Of a stretch of 18,565 nucleotides of DNA, positions 1 through 7,401 are shown piece after piece; within the stretch, counting starts at the first letter, position 1, and the number at the start of each line of letters is the position of its first letter. The notes beneath the pieces were generated by a model that was given only the letters and a program-made list of their open reading frames with translations, did not search any database and was not told the DNA's origin. Made by a program: the position numbers and the translations under genes. Origin of the DNA: Candidatus Raymondbacteria bacterium RIFOXYA2_FULL_49_16 (GTDB lineage Bacteria > Fibrobacterota > OXYB2-FULL-49-7 > XYB2-FULL-49-35); the NCBI GenBank assembly GCA_001789205.1, contig MFYT01000003.1:570-19134 (forward strand). Direction: 5' to 3'.

Positions 1-175
1 GATACCCCATGCTCAGATACCCGTCCAATTCATGGGCTTCTTGAAATATCTTCTCGGAAATATTCATGGTCACCCGTTTTATCTGCGGAATTACCCTTCT
101 GCCCTGGTGGCGCTTCATGGCTTCAGAAAAATCCGTCTCCTCGTAATACGCAGTCCGTGATTTATTTTTTTTCAT
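1..175 (-). CDS. Partial antitoxin-like ribbon-helix-helix protein (N-terminal 58 residues)
   Basis: The reading frame starts at the ATG at 175 and runs off the left edge. A strong Shine-Dalgarno site, AAGGAGGT (181-188), lies 5 nt before the start, so this start is well supported. The visible part has a charged N-terminus (MKKNKSRTAYYEETDFSEAM), then a segment around residues 35-58 (VTMNISEKIFQEAHELDGYL) that resembles the beta-strand plus first helix of CopG/ribbon-helix-helix antitoxins. It overlaps the 3' end of the upstream DUF4258 gene by 14 nt, the tight coupling expected of a toxin-antitoxin operon. The inferred role is DNA-binding antitoxin that neutralises the neighbour and represses the operon. 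The C-terminus is outside the window, so the family call is tentative. Confidence 0.6.
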   Translation of the reverse strand, partial: MKKNKSRTAYYEETDFSEAMKRHQGRRVIPQIKRVTMNISEKIFQEAHELDGYLSMGY

Positions 176-431
176 GCCCCACCTCCTTATTGTAAACAGC
201 TTTTTCTTTCTTCCGCATTGGCCTGACTGTAATGATGGTTTCTTTCTCCCGGTCCACGGGAATCATCATGAATTTGCCTCCGGCATTCCCGAAATATAAA
301 TCCACCGTCTCTTCCCGCGGACTCGGATAGACCAGGGCGGGGACATCGCCCTCAAGAACCTGCAGGACGTCCGTTTCAAGATATCCGCGTTCCTTCATCC
401 GTTCCACTGCATGCCGGGTGAATTTCCACAT
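162..431 (-). CDS. DUF4258-family toxin-like protein
   Basis: This 89-residue protein opens with FTRHAVERMKERGYLETDVL (residues 4-23), the HA-ERM-ERG signature of DUF4258 (PF14076), followed by a predicted beta-rich half with DLYFGNAGGKFMMIPVD (45-61) and TIITVRPM (65-72). DUF4258 proteins are small, often sit beside RHH or HTH antitoxins, and are thought to be toxins or toxin-like; a nuclease activity here is inference. The gene precedes and overlaps the antitoxin-like gene, an inverted toxin-first order also seen in some RelE/HigB-type pairs. No Shine-Dalgarno site precedes the ATG at 431; instead a 19-bp palindrome (430-448) overlaps the start codon, suggesting low or leaderless translation of the toxin compared with the strong site of the partner. 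Confidence 0.65.
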   Translation of the reverse strand: MWKFTRHAVERMKERGYLETDVLQVLEGDVPALVYPSPREETVDLYFGNAGGKFMMIPVDREKETIITVRPMRKKEKAVYNKEVGHEKK

Positions 432-448
432 ACATATAATATATGTAT
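430..448. promoter_or_regulatory. 19-bp palindrome at the start of the toxin-antitoxin operon (candidate operator)
   Basis: The arms ATACATATA (430-438) and TATATGTAT (440-448) are perfect inverted complements around a single central A. On the minus strand the palindrome covers the first base of the DUF4258 start codon and the bases just upstream. A perfect, AT-rich palindrome here fits an operator for autorepression by the ribbon-helix-helix partner. Overlap with a -10-like TATATT on the minus strand also allows a leaderless start. Confidence 0.45.
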
Positions 449-599
449 TACGTATTCATGTTTCAAGTATTAAATTGGCTTCGCGCATCGGAGGTAAAAA
501 AAGCAAAGGGCCGCGCCTTTTAACGGGCTGCCGCCCTGTGCAGTTTTTCCATCCGCCCAGTGGGGCAGCAACGACGCAATCAAGTGGGACAAGCTTGCG

Positions 600-1001
600 G
601 TGTTCACCCCCCGCGAAGGCCTCGCCATGTCCGACCCTCAAATGATCATGATCTGGCACGAGATCAACCCGAACGCGGTCGAGAGGATCGGGGAGGACGA
701 ATTTGTTGTCGTCTCTGCCGGGGGCAACCGGGCCTCCGGAGTGGCCACGCGGGTGGTCGAGTTGTACGAGATTTTCCTCGCCGGCGACGGCCGGACCCTG
801 ACCCGCGAGAGCCGAAAGGTTTTGGCCCGCGGCCCGGCCAGCGCGGGCGACAGTGAGGAAGCGGCCGAGCCGACCTTGGCCCGCATCAGAGACGCCTGGC
901 ATCTGGTTTATGTCGGCGCCAGTCAAAAGGGCAAGCTGAACACCGTCATGGCCGCCACCGGCTCCTTCAACCCCGACGCCCCGCTCCCCCCAAAACTGTA
1001 G
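600..1001 (+). CDS. Unrecognised GC-rich ORF, probably 5'-truncated
   Basis: From the GTG at 600 (or ATG at 627) to the TAG at 999-1001 the frame shows a strong coding signature: third positions are mostly G or C. The product of about 133 residues has no motif I recognise. It looks soluble, without signal peptide or membrane segment, and ends with a proline-rich tail (FNPDAPLPPKL). The same GC-biased frame stays open upstream to 498 (QWGSNDAIKWDKL just before the GTG), which suggests the visible start is internal to a longer ancestral gene. There is no Shine-Dalgarno site before 600 or 627; GGAGGT at 490-495 is followed by an in-frame stop. Base and codon use differ clearly from the AT-rich neighbours, so horizontal transfer or a gene remnant is likely. 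No function is assigned. Confidence 0.4.
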   Translation: MFTPREGLAMSDPQMIMIWHEINPNAVERIGEDEFVVVSAGGNRASGVATRVVELYEIFLAGDGRTLTRESRKVLARGPASAGDSEEAAEPTLARIRDAWHLVYVGASQKGKLNTVMAATGSFNPDAPLPPKL

Positions 1002-1010
1002 AAGCAGGGA

Positions 1011-1166
1011 TCACCTCACGAAACGGAAAAAATCGTAAGATGTGCTTGAAGGCGTGACCTGCGCGTGCACCATGACTACAGTCACAGCCATACATGCGAT
1101 CATGATGATCAGACATATAGCCGGTCTTGTGATATCATTTCCTTTCTTCCAAATATTGTTTATCAT
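1011..1166 (-). CDS. Possible small membrane or secreted peptide (51 aa)
   Basis: The ATG at 1166 lies 2 nt after the stop codon of the upstream glycosidase gene, so translation could be coupled. The product has a basic start (MINNIWKKGNDITR), a hydrophobic stretch at about residues 16-34 (AICLIIMIACMAVTVVMVHA) and a short polar tail ending DFFRFVR. This resembles a signal peptide or single membrane anchor. No Shine-Dalgarno site of its own is visible. It could be a true small protein, the 5' remnant of a secreted protein cut off at its mature start, or chance. I do not recognise a family. Confidence 0.3.
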   Translation of the reverse strand: MINNIWKKGNDITRPAICLIIMIACMAVTVVMVHAQVTPSSTSYDFFRFVR

Positions 1167-1168
1167 AT

Positions 1169-3205
1169 TTATTTTAACAAAACCGCGGTCTTTTCAAGTA
1201 TCTTGTCACCGGATTTAAGTCTGAATATGTAAATTCCGGAAGCCGCTGTCCTTCCCTGCCTGCCTTCTCCCTGCCATACCACAGTACTATGACCGTCCCT
1301 CAACGCGAAAGACCTGATCAGCCTTCCGGAAAGATCAAAAATTTCCATTGCGGCTTTTTTATCCTTGTTCCCAAGAGCATAGGTTATGGACACCGCAGGA
1401 TTGAAAGGATTGGGGAACACCGATACCTGCATCGGCTGTATCTGCATCCGCGTACTTTCAATTTGTGCAGCAGGCTCACAGGCTGCATAGGTGTGACCTA
1501 AATAATCGTGGAGCACTTTGACCACTTTTTCCATGCCATCGATGTATTTCTGACGGTACCAGGCAGAATCCAGCACTGTAACAGGATTGTCCTTTAGTTC
1601 CGCAACAATCTGGCACATCTGCTGCGCTATGGTTTCGGCCTCCGCGCGATTTCCTTGCAGTGGCCATGGACGGGTAGCGGAGGGTGTAAAGTACACGGTC
1701 TTTAGCAGAAACAGACAGCTGTCAAAAGCCGCCACAGAAGGCGCATGCTCTTCTCCGAATATGGTTTTGTATATATGCATGCTCAACTTCTTGAAATTAA
1801 AATCAGCAGGATTCCATGTCCATAACCCCATCATCATGTTCAAATATTCATCAGGCACTCGATACCCGCCCCATCTTAACATTCTTGGAGTATAATTCTC
1901 CATGGAAATCCATGGTTCCTGTTCATATCCGGCAGGCGTGCAGGTATATGGTGACCAAAAGCAAGACCAACCATCTTGCGGTCCAAGCATATCCATATAA
2001 TAAACGGTATCCATGACATACGCTTGATATGAAAAACCATAATAATAATAATTCTGACCTCTCCATCCATCTGCCGGTAAATTATTCCACCAGCAGGGTT
2101 TATAGGTAAGCCCAAGAATAGAATCCGCCGTGTTCATGGCAAGGGGGCCTGGATTTGCCGTAAAAATCCAGGGAATCTCTCTTAATATGGGAACTGCCTG
2201 GACAAGATCCAGGTTCCCCGGTTGAAGAGGATGCTCATAATCCGGATATTTGGGCAAGAACATCATATTCGTATCAGCCAAACCGTTTACTCGGCCCCAT
2301 TTTACAAAAGTATCAAGAAGCGTATACGTATTAACTGAAGATCCGCCATCATCAAGATTGGCCCATATTCCGTCAACATGATATTGGTTAAGATATTTAT
2401 TCCAGTATCCGATTTTTGTACTGATTTCACTTACAGAATCAATCTTTGCATTAAAACTACCCCATAAAAAACAGCCCCGTTTGGTTTTGTATTCATTAAC
2501 ATATTGAGTAACCCACGCATCATCAATTTCAGATTCCGCACCTCCATAGCTATTCCAGTGGATATCTGCTGTGTTGTACCGTGCCATCATGTAAGCATCT
2601 ATATATCCAGGAGTCATTATTTTTTGACCGTATTTATTTGCGGGCAGGAAACTTCCCCTGCTTTTTACGCTGGGCCAATCACGGATACTCGCGTGATTAA
2701 GTTTTAAATCGCCGCTTTCTGTCTTTTCAAAAAGCTGAAAGAGCGTATTCTGGCCATAGATAACGCCGCTTGCATCGGACCCGCCAACAAGGGCTATGTT
2801 CTGTCCTCCGGAACTCACCATTTCTATGACATACCCGTTAAATCCGGGCGACGTCGCGCTGAGGTTGACGCTGTTGGCTGTTGCCAATTGATCGAGCAAA
2901 GCGTTTCCGGCCCTGGTTCCAAGAAGAAAAACATATGTGTATCCGGTCAGGGCATCGTTCTCACGCTTTATATCGAATGTCCGTCCAAAACGCCTGCTCA
3001 TCCACTTCTGGAACTGCTCTGCCGCGTATGATTCTGGCCCTGATGCTGACGCGCCGATCACAATCGCGCAACTGTCGGAAACAGCAATGTTCCAGCTCTG
3101 CAAAGGATCGGTCAATTCTTTGGGTGCAGGGACAATGGTTACGGCCGCATTGGCTGTGCAAAGCATTACACTCGCCAAGAGAAGATAAAAGAATGTCTTT
3201 TTCAC
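1169..3205 (-). CDS. Secreted GH84/GH20-like glycoside hydrolase with C-terminal sorting domain
   Basis: A protein of about 678 residues. The GTG at 3205 is preferred over the ATG at 3211 because AAAGGA lies 7 nt before the GTG but almost touches the ATG. It starts with a Sec signal peptide (KKTFFYLLLASVML, cleavage near ANAA). Residues ~25-165 resemble the beta-strand domain preceding GH20/GH84 catalytic barrels, ending with GGSDASGVIYGQNTLFQLF. Residues ~175-560 look like a TIM barrel beginning RDWPSVKSRGSF; the pair in WANLDDGG (~residues 285-286) is placed like the twin catalytic aspartates of GH84 hexosaminidases. The last ~80 residues form an Ig-like domain (VFPNPFNPAVSITY ... GIYIFRL) ending in Lys, like type IX secretion tags. 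The likely role is extracellular cleavage of amino-sugar glycans, but the substrate is uncertain because the barrel is divergent. It is divergent from the GntR/LacI-type regulator at 3316. Confidence 0.7.
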   Translation of the reverse strand: MKKTFFYLLLASVMLCTANAAVTIVPAPKELTDPLQSWNIAVSDSCAIVIGASASGPESYAAEQFQKWMSRRFGRTFDIKRENDALTGYTYVFLLGTRAGNALLDQLATANSVNLSATSPGFNGYVIEMVSSGGQNIALVGGSDASGVIYGQNTLFQLFEKTESGDLKLNHASIRDWPSVKSRGSFLPANKYGQKIMTPGYIDAYMMARYNTADIHWNSYGGAESEIDDAWVTQYVNEYKTKRGCFLWGSFNAKIDSVSEISTKIGYWNKYLNQYHVDGIWANLDDGGSSVNTYTLLDTFVKWGRVNGLADTNMMFLPKYPDYEHPLQPGNLDLVQAVPILREIPWIFTANPGPLAMNTADSILGLTYKPCWWNNLPADGWRGQNYYYYGFSYQAYVMDTVYYMDMLGPQDGWSCFWSPYTCTPAGYEQEPWISMENYTPRMLRWGGYRVPDEYLNMMMGLWTWNPADFNFKKLSMHIYKTIFGEEHAPSVAAFDSCLFLLKTVYFTPSATRPWPLQGNRAEAETIAQQMCQIVAELKDNPVTVLDSAWYRQKYIDGMEKVVKVLHDYLGHTYAACEPAAQIESTRMQIQPMQVSVFPNPFNPAVSITYALGNKDKKAAMEIFDLSGRLIRSFALRDGHSTVVWQGEGRQGRTAASGIYIFRLKSGDKILEKTAVLLK

Positions 3206-3251
3206 GTGCATGTCCTTTCAACAAGTTTTATTCTAACGCCTACTGATAATA

Positions 3252-3280
3252 ATTATACGTTTAAAATCCTGGTTACGCAA
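3252..3280 (-). promoter_or_regulatory. Sigma70-type promoter of the glycosidase gene
   Basis: Reading the minus strand, TTGCGT (3275-3280) is followed after 17 bp by a perfect TATAAT (3252-3257), 47 bp before the GTG start at 3205. It lies inside the 104-bp region shared with the divergent regulator, so a regulator bound here could control both genes. Confidence 0.5.
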
Positions 3281-3315
3281 CACGCGTTCTTATTATTTTA
3301 CCCATATACTCCTAT

Positions 3316-4389
3316 ATGAAATACATCGATATCTATAAATCACTAAAAAGCGATATCATTTCAGGCCGTTACAAGCCTGACTCAAAGATGCCTTCTGCTC
3401 TGGAACTCAGGTCAATCTTTAAGGTGAGTCTTCGAACGATTCAGCACTCACTTAATTTGCTTAAAACAGAGGGCTTGGTAAAGGGTGTGCGTTCTCAGGG
3501 AATCTTTGTACGGAATACTCATGACCTACCTGCTAATACCAGACGGAAAAGCAGCGGCCAAATTGAAAAAGTAGGCGTACTATACCCCCGCTATTCAATG
3601 CACACGATCTGGTCACCCTATTTTTACCATATGTTCTGGGGAATCCAAAATTTGCTCGTTCGCGAGAAAATCAGATGCTATCTGATTGAGACAAAGGATA
3701 AAACCATACAGGAATTATTCAGGGAGATAAACGCGCTTCAGATCGGCGGCCTCATCTGTCTTGAACTGGAGAATGAGATACTGCAGAAAGAACTGGAACA
3801 GCTGAGAATTCCACTCGTTCATGTAGAACTGACCAGTTTTAAAAGCAGTACTCCCTTGGTAGCAGCCAACCATTTTCAGGGTGGAGAACTCGCGGTCAGG
3901 CACCTGCACAAGCTCGGGCACGGGAAAATCCTGTTCCTGTATGCGCGGAAGAAGAACGATCCTATTATGGGCCCAACTACCAAAATGCGCTGGCAAGGCG
4001 TCCAATCAGAAGCAAAAAAAAATAAAATATCAGCGGTGAAAGAGTTTGTGCTCCACCAGGCGCCAGGCGAAGGATTACGCAGGTCGCTCAATACCGTCTT
4101 GAATACGCATGCTGAATGTACAGGAATCATCATAACGACTGACTATATGCTCAGAGAACTCAAATCCATGCTCGAGAGTGAGGTAACAGGAAGCGGCCCA
4201 CAGCTGGACTTTGTCTCTTTTGATGAGGAAATTCAAGTGCCGGAAATCCGCGGCAGGCCTGTACAATTCTGTCTCTGGGACAAGGGATTGATGGGCGCTA
4301 AAGCGGTTGAGACCCTTCTGGCATGGAATAGCAAACCCCCGCGGAAACAGTATTTGCCGATGTTTCTAAAGGGGTCTGTAAAAAGTTAA
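3316..4389 (+). CDS. GntR-HTH / LacI-type ligand-binding transcriptional regulator
   Basis: A 357-residue protein. Residues 1-70 form a GntR winged helix (YKSLKSDIISGRYKPDSKMP, then LRTIQHSLNLLKTEGLVKGV). Residues ~82-357 form a LacI/periplasmic-binding-protein-like sensor (VGVLYPRYSM, GGLICLELENE, AANHFQGGELAVRHLHKLGH, THAECTGIIITTD). This AraR-like architecture usually means a cytoplasmic repressor released by a sugar or oligosaccharide. The gene is divergent from the glycosidase and followed by a polysaccharide lyase, so sensing a glycan breakdown product is the natural inference. No clear Shine-Dalgarno site precedes the ATG, and TATACT (3305-3310) lies only 5 nt before it, suggesting a leaderless transcript. 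The 349-residue regulator at 13070 is a diverged paralog with matching landmarks. Confidence 0.85.
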   Translation: MKYIDIYKSLKSDIISGRYKPDSKMPSALELRSIFKVSLRTIQHSLNLLKTEGLVKGVRSQGIFVRNTHDLPANTRRKSSGQIEKVGVLYPRYSMHTIWSPYFYHMFWGIQNLLVREKIRCYLIETKDKTIQELFREINALQIGGLICLELENEILQKELEQLRIPLVHVELTSFKSSTPLVAANHFQGGELAVRHLHKLGHGKILFLYARKKNDPIMGPTTKMRWQGVQSEAKKNKISAVKEFVLHQAPGEGLRRSLNTVLNTHAECTGIIITTDYMLRELKSMLESEVTGSGPQLDFVSFDEEIQVPEIRGRPVQFCLWDKGLMGAKAVETLLAWNSKPPRKQYLPMFLKGSVKS

Positions 4390-4403
4390 CAGTACAGGTT
4401 AAC
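4385..4403. repeat. Repeated GTTAAC palindrome between regulator and lyase
   Basis: Two copies of the self-complementary hexamer GTTAAC (4385-4390 and 4398-4403) lie 13 bp apart, the first overlapping the regulator's stop codon. This could be a weak operator or a small hairpin between the two genes. The chance probability in AT-rich DNA is not negligible. Confidence 0.2.
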
Positions 4404-4461
4404 AGAGCTTATTTATTTGGAAGGCGAGGCGCTTATTATGGAGATACAGGAGATGATAGGG

Positions 4462-5271
4462 ATGAAACAAAAATTTTGCAACTACGCGAGATTAGCATTC
4501 ATGATGATGGCTTTATCCTTGATTCTTGGATGTTCTTCCGGCGGAACACCACCCCCGGCGCCACCCGCAATCCCGGATACCCAGCAAACCGTGAATCGAG
4601 CGCTTGAGATTTCTTACCTGCGGCTTGCTATGGACACTTCGCTTGTCCGGTGGGCATCCATTGAAGCGTGTTGTCTTTCCAGCTTGCGAAAAACAGCGCC
4701 CAACAATGACTCATGCCTGGGATTTCGTGTTTACCAGGGCCAGGACACCGTGAACAACGGCATCCGCGCCGAGGCCTCGTGCGATTTCCCATTTATTGCA
4801 GGCGATTCCGTGGTATATCAATGGCAGTTATTCCTGGCTTCGGACTTTGACTCCACCATGCCGGCAAACACCTGGTGCATTGTTGGCCAGTGGCACGACC
4901 AGCCTGATACAGCGCAGGGCGAAACCTGGGCCGCGCATCCGGCCATGTCACCTCCGGTTTCCATCAACTACGGTCCGCTTAACGGATCGGACTGTTTGGG
5001 GCTCCGGTACGGGGCCTGGCCTGTTATCAACGACATTGGGACCTTCCCCATCGTGCGTAACCGGTGGCTGAAACTCACCGTGGAGATCCGCTGGTCGCAA
5101 GGAAACAATGGTTCAATCAGGCTTTTCCTGGATGACACCCTCCAATTAACGGCCGTAGGGCCGAACATGAACAATTCTTTTCGCCATTATTTCAAGTTCG
5201 GTATGTACCGCCATGCAGCTATACCTTCAGATAATTGGATCTATCTGCGGGGGCTGACCATTGTGAAGTAA
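4462..5271 (+). CDS. Polysaccharide lyase lipoprotein (heparinase-like jelly roll, PF14099-like)
   Basis: A 269-residue protein. The ATG at 4462 is chosen because it gives a proper lipoprotein signal (KQKFCNYARLAFMMMALSLI, lipobox LILGC with Cys24) and has AGGAG (4448-4452) 9 nt upstream; in-frame starts further up only add charged residues. A Pro/Gly linker follows the Cys, then a predicted beta-sandwich. Landmarks of the polysaccharide lyase PF14099 family are visible: GIRAE (100-104), QWHDQP (143-148), PPVSINYG (164-171), a WLKLTVEIRWS strand (202-212) and HYFKFGMYRH (242-251) near the C-terminus. Such enzymes break uronic-acid-containing polysaccharides by beta-elimination; the polymer here is unknown. 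It lies 72 nt downstream of the regulator and may be co-transcribed. It is probably membrane-anchored, unlike the sorting-domain enzymes nearby. Confidence 0.7.
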   Translation: MKQKFCNYARLAFMMMALSLILGCSSGGTPPPAPPAIPDTQQTVNRALEISYLRLAMDTSLVRWASIEACCLSSLRKTAPNNDSCLGFRVYQGQDTVNNGIRAEASCDFPFIAGDSVVYQWQLFLASDFDSTMPANTWCIVGQWHDQPDTAQGETWAAHPAMSPPVSINYGPLNGSDCLGLRYGAWPVINDIGTFPIVRNRWLKLTVEIRWSQGNNGSIRLFLDDTLQLTAVGPNMNNSFRHYFKFGMYRHAAIPSDNWIYLRGLTIVK

Positions 5272-5280
5272 ATACGTCTG

Positions 5281-5430
5281 AGGTCCGCCTGAGGCGGACG
5301 GACTCTGGAAAGACCCGCCTCGCTCTCGCGAAAGCGAGGCAAGATCCCTGCCAAGGCCGCATACCTGAAATCTGCCACCTCAACTCGCTCGCCTCGCAGA
5401 GCCTTTGGCGAAGCGGGCGACGCGAGGCAG
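5281..5430. repeat. Block of GC-rich inverted repeats upstream of uup
   Basis: This stretch between lyase and uup holds three palindromic units: GTCCGCCT/AGGCGGAC (5283-5290, 5292-5299); GCCTCGCT/AGCGAGGC (5317-5324, 5333-5340), which can also fold as CTCGC-GAAA-GCGAG with a GNRA-type tetraloop; and GCCTCGC/GCGAGGC (5391-5397, 5422-5428) enclosing a small GCC-TTT-GGC hairpin. None is followed by a T-tract, so they are not classic terminators. They resemble dispersed intergenic palindromic elements. The uup frame stays open through the block back to 5235, but this part does not look like protein. Confidence 0.55.
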
Positions 5431-5477
5431 TGCGGCTGTTGCGGTACGGCGCGGCGCACAACTATCTTTCGTTCTCC

Positions 5478-7364
5478 ATGTCCCTTGTAACCCTCCACAA
5501 CATCCGCATCGCATTCGGCGGGCCCGCTGTTCTGGACGATATTTCCCTGACAATCCAGAAAGGACAGCGAATATGCCTCCTGGGCCGCAACGGGGAAGGC
5601 AAATCCACCCTTCTTAAGATTATCAGCCGTGAACTGACACCCGATTCAGGTGAGGTTATTACCGCTCAGGGGATCACGGTCGCGTATCTTCCTCAGGAGG
5701 TCCCCATGGGGCTTCAGGGCAGCGCCTTTGAATTGACCGCCTGCGGCGCAGGAAAACTGGGCGAATCATTGGCCGCCTATCATCGCCTTTTTCAGGACCA
5801 CAGTGATCCGGCAATGTTTCAGGAGCTTCAGCACGAGCTTGATACCCATGACGGCTGGCAGATCCAGACCCGGGTGGAGCGGGTACTTGACCAGGTGCAG
5901 GTAAAACCGGATCTTGAATTCAGCGCGCTTTCCGGAGGTCTGCGGCGTAGGGTCTTTCTGGCCCGTGCCCTTGTCCGGGAACCGGATCTTCTTCTGCTGG
6001 ATGAGCCGACCAACCATCTTGATCTTGATTCCATTGCCTGGCTGGAATCCTTTATCCTGAATTCCGGCCTGACCGTGCTTTTCGTCACCCATGACCGGCG
6101 ATTGCTCAAACGATTGTCCACACACATCATTGAACTTGAACGCGGCAGGGCAATCAGCTGGCCATGCGATTATCCAACTTTTTTAACACGCAAGCAGGCA
6201 GTACTGGATATTGAAGAAAAAGAATGGGCACGGTTCGACAAAAAACTCGCTCAAGAGGAAGTGTGGATCCGACGGGGCGTTAAAGCGCGGCGCGCGCGCA
6301 ATGAAGGCCGGGCCAGGGCATTATACTCGATGCGCGAAGAACGGCGGAAGCGCCGTGAACGCGTTGGAAGTGTTTCCATGACAATTAGTGAAGCGAATCG
6401 TTCGGGCGTACGGGTGCTTGAAGCGAAACACATCTCCTTTGCCTACCAGGAAACGCCGATTATCCGGGATTTCTCTTTTACCCTGATGCGCAAAGACCGG
6501 GTCGGCATTATCGGCCCCAACGGATCCGGCAAAACCACCCTGCTCAACCTCCTTCTGGGCACACTCACTCCTGTGAAAGGCAGCATTGAACAGGGAAGCA
6601 ATGTGGCGCCCCTTTATTTTGACCAGCTCCGCGAAGCCATTGATCCGGAAAAAAGCGTCTGGGAAAACGTTGCCGGAAACCAGGGGAGCACAATCACGGT
6701 CAATGGTATCGCACGCCACATTATTTCCTATCTTCAGGACTTTCTCTTTACCTCGGAAAGGGCCAGCACGCCTGCCCGGAACCTTTCCGGCGGCGAGCGC
6801 CACCGTCTGATGCTGGCACGCCTCTTTACCCAGCCCTCAAACGTCCTGATCTTTGACGAGCCGACCAATGATCTTGACACCGAGACTCTGGAACTGCTTG
6901 AAGAGGTCATCATGGAGTATCCGGGCACCATTCTGGTCGTCAGCCATGATCGAGAATTTCTTAATAATGTGGTGACATCAGCCCTTATTTTCGAGGGAGA
7001 AGGAGCGGTCAGGGAATACGTGGGCGGCTATGACGACTGGGAACGGCAATTGAAAAAACCGAGTATCCCCCTGCCTCCTAAAGCGGCAGTCCCCCAGAAG
7101 GCTGCGCCCGTGCCCGCAGAAGCAAGCGGCCCCAGAAAACTTACCTTCAAGGAAAGACTTGAGCTAGAAGCATTGCCTGCGCTGATTGAAAAAATGGAAC
7201 AGGAGAGCCATATACTGTGTTCTCAGATGGCAGATCCGGCCTTCTTTCAAAAGACCGGATTTGTCAGAGAGACCACTATTCGCATCAAAGAACTGGAAAA
7301 GGCGGTTCTGTCGGCGTATGAGCGGTGGCAGGCGCTCGAGTCGCGTTCCGGCATCAAATCCTGA
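5478..7364 (+). CDS. uup: ABC-F family ATPase Uup
   Basis: A 628-residue soluble ABC-F protein with no membrane segments, acting on ribosomes (and possibly DNA branch intermediates in E. coli). The ATG at 5478 gives MSLVTLHNIRIAFGG, close to the family's usual N-terminus and length (about 635 in E. coli); the open frame upstream is repeat DNA. Site 1 shows GRNGEGKS (36-43), LSGGLRRR (151-158), LLLLDEPTNHLD (171-182) and THDRR (204-208). The Arg-rich linker between the ATPase halves (264-296) matches the tRNA-interacting motif. Site 2 shows GPNGSGKT (346-353), LSGGERHR (436-443), LIFDEPTNDLD (457-467) and SHDREF (489-494). A Pro/Ala linker and a charged helical tail (~555-628) match the Uup C-terminal coiled coil. 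No Shine-Dalgarno site is seen. It is followed after 37 bp by the CDF gene. Confidence 0.9.
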   Translation: MSLVTLHNIRIAFGGPAVLDDISLTIQKGQRICLLGRNGEGKSTLLKIISRELTPDSGEVITAQGITVAYLPQEVPMGLQGSAFELTACGAGKLGESLAAYHRLFQDHSDPAMFQELQHELDTHDGWQIQTRVERVLDQVQVKPDLEFSALSGGLRRRVFLARALVREPDLLLLDEPTNHLDLDSIAWLESFILNSGLTVLFVTHDRRLLKRLSTHIIELERGRAISWPCDYPTFLTRKQAVLDIEEKEWARFDKKLAQEEVWIRRGVKARRARNEGRARALYSMREERRKRRERVGSVSMTISEANRSGVRVLEAKHISFAYQETPIIRDFSFTLMRKDRVGIIGPNGSGKTTLLNLLLGTLTPVKGSIEQGSNVAPLYFDQLREAIDPEKSVWENVAGNQGSTITVNGIARHIISYLQDFLFTSERASTPARNLSGGERHRLMLARLFTQPSNVLIFDEPTNDLDTETLELLEEVIMEYPGTILVVSHDREFLNNVVTSALIFEGEGAVREYVGGYDDWERQLKKPSIPLPPKAAVPQKAAPVPAEASGPRKLTFKERLELEALPALIEKMEQESHILCSQMADPAFFQKTGFVRETTIRIKELEKAVLSAYERWQALESRSGIKS

Positions 7365-7401
7365 CCCTGCGGTCTGCTCCAAAGAGTTATTTTATACCAC
7401 T

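Noticed and set aside
456-926. Minus-strand open frame of 156 codons opposite the GC-rich ORF
   Set aside because: Its translation is low-complexity (Gly/Ala/Arg/Val-rich) and the plus-strand frame carries the GC third-position bias.
5235-5477. N-terminal extension of uup back to a TTG
   Set aside because: The extension overlaps the end of the lyase gene and the palindromic repeat block. Uup homologs start at the MSL position used here.
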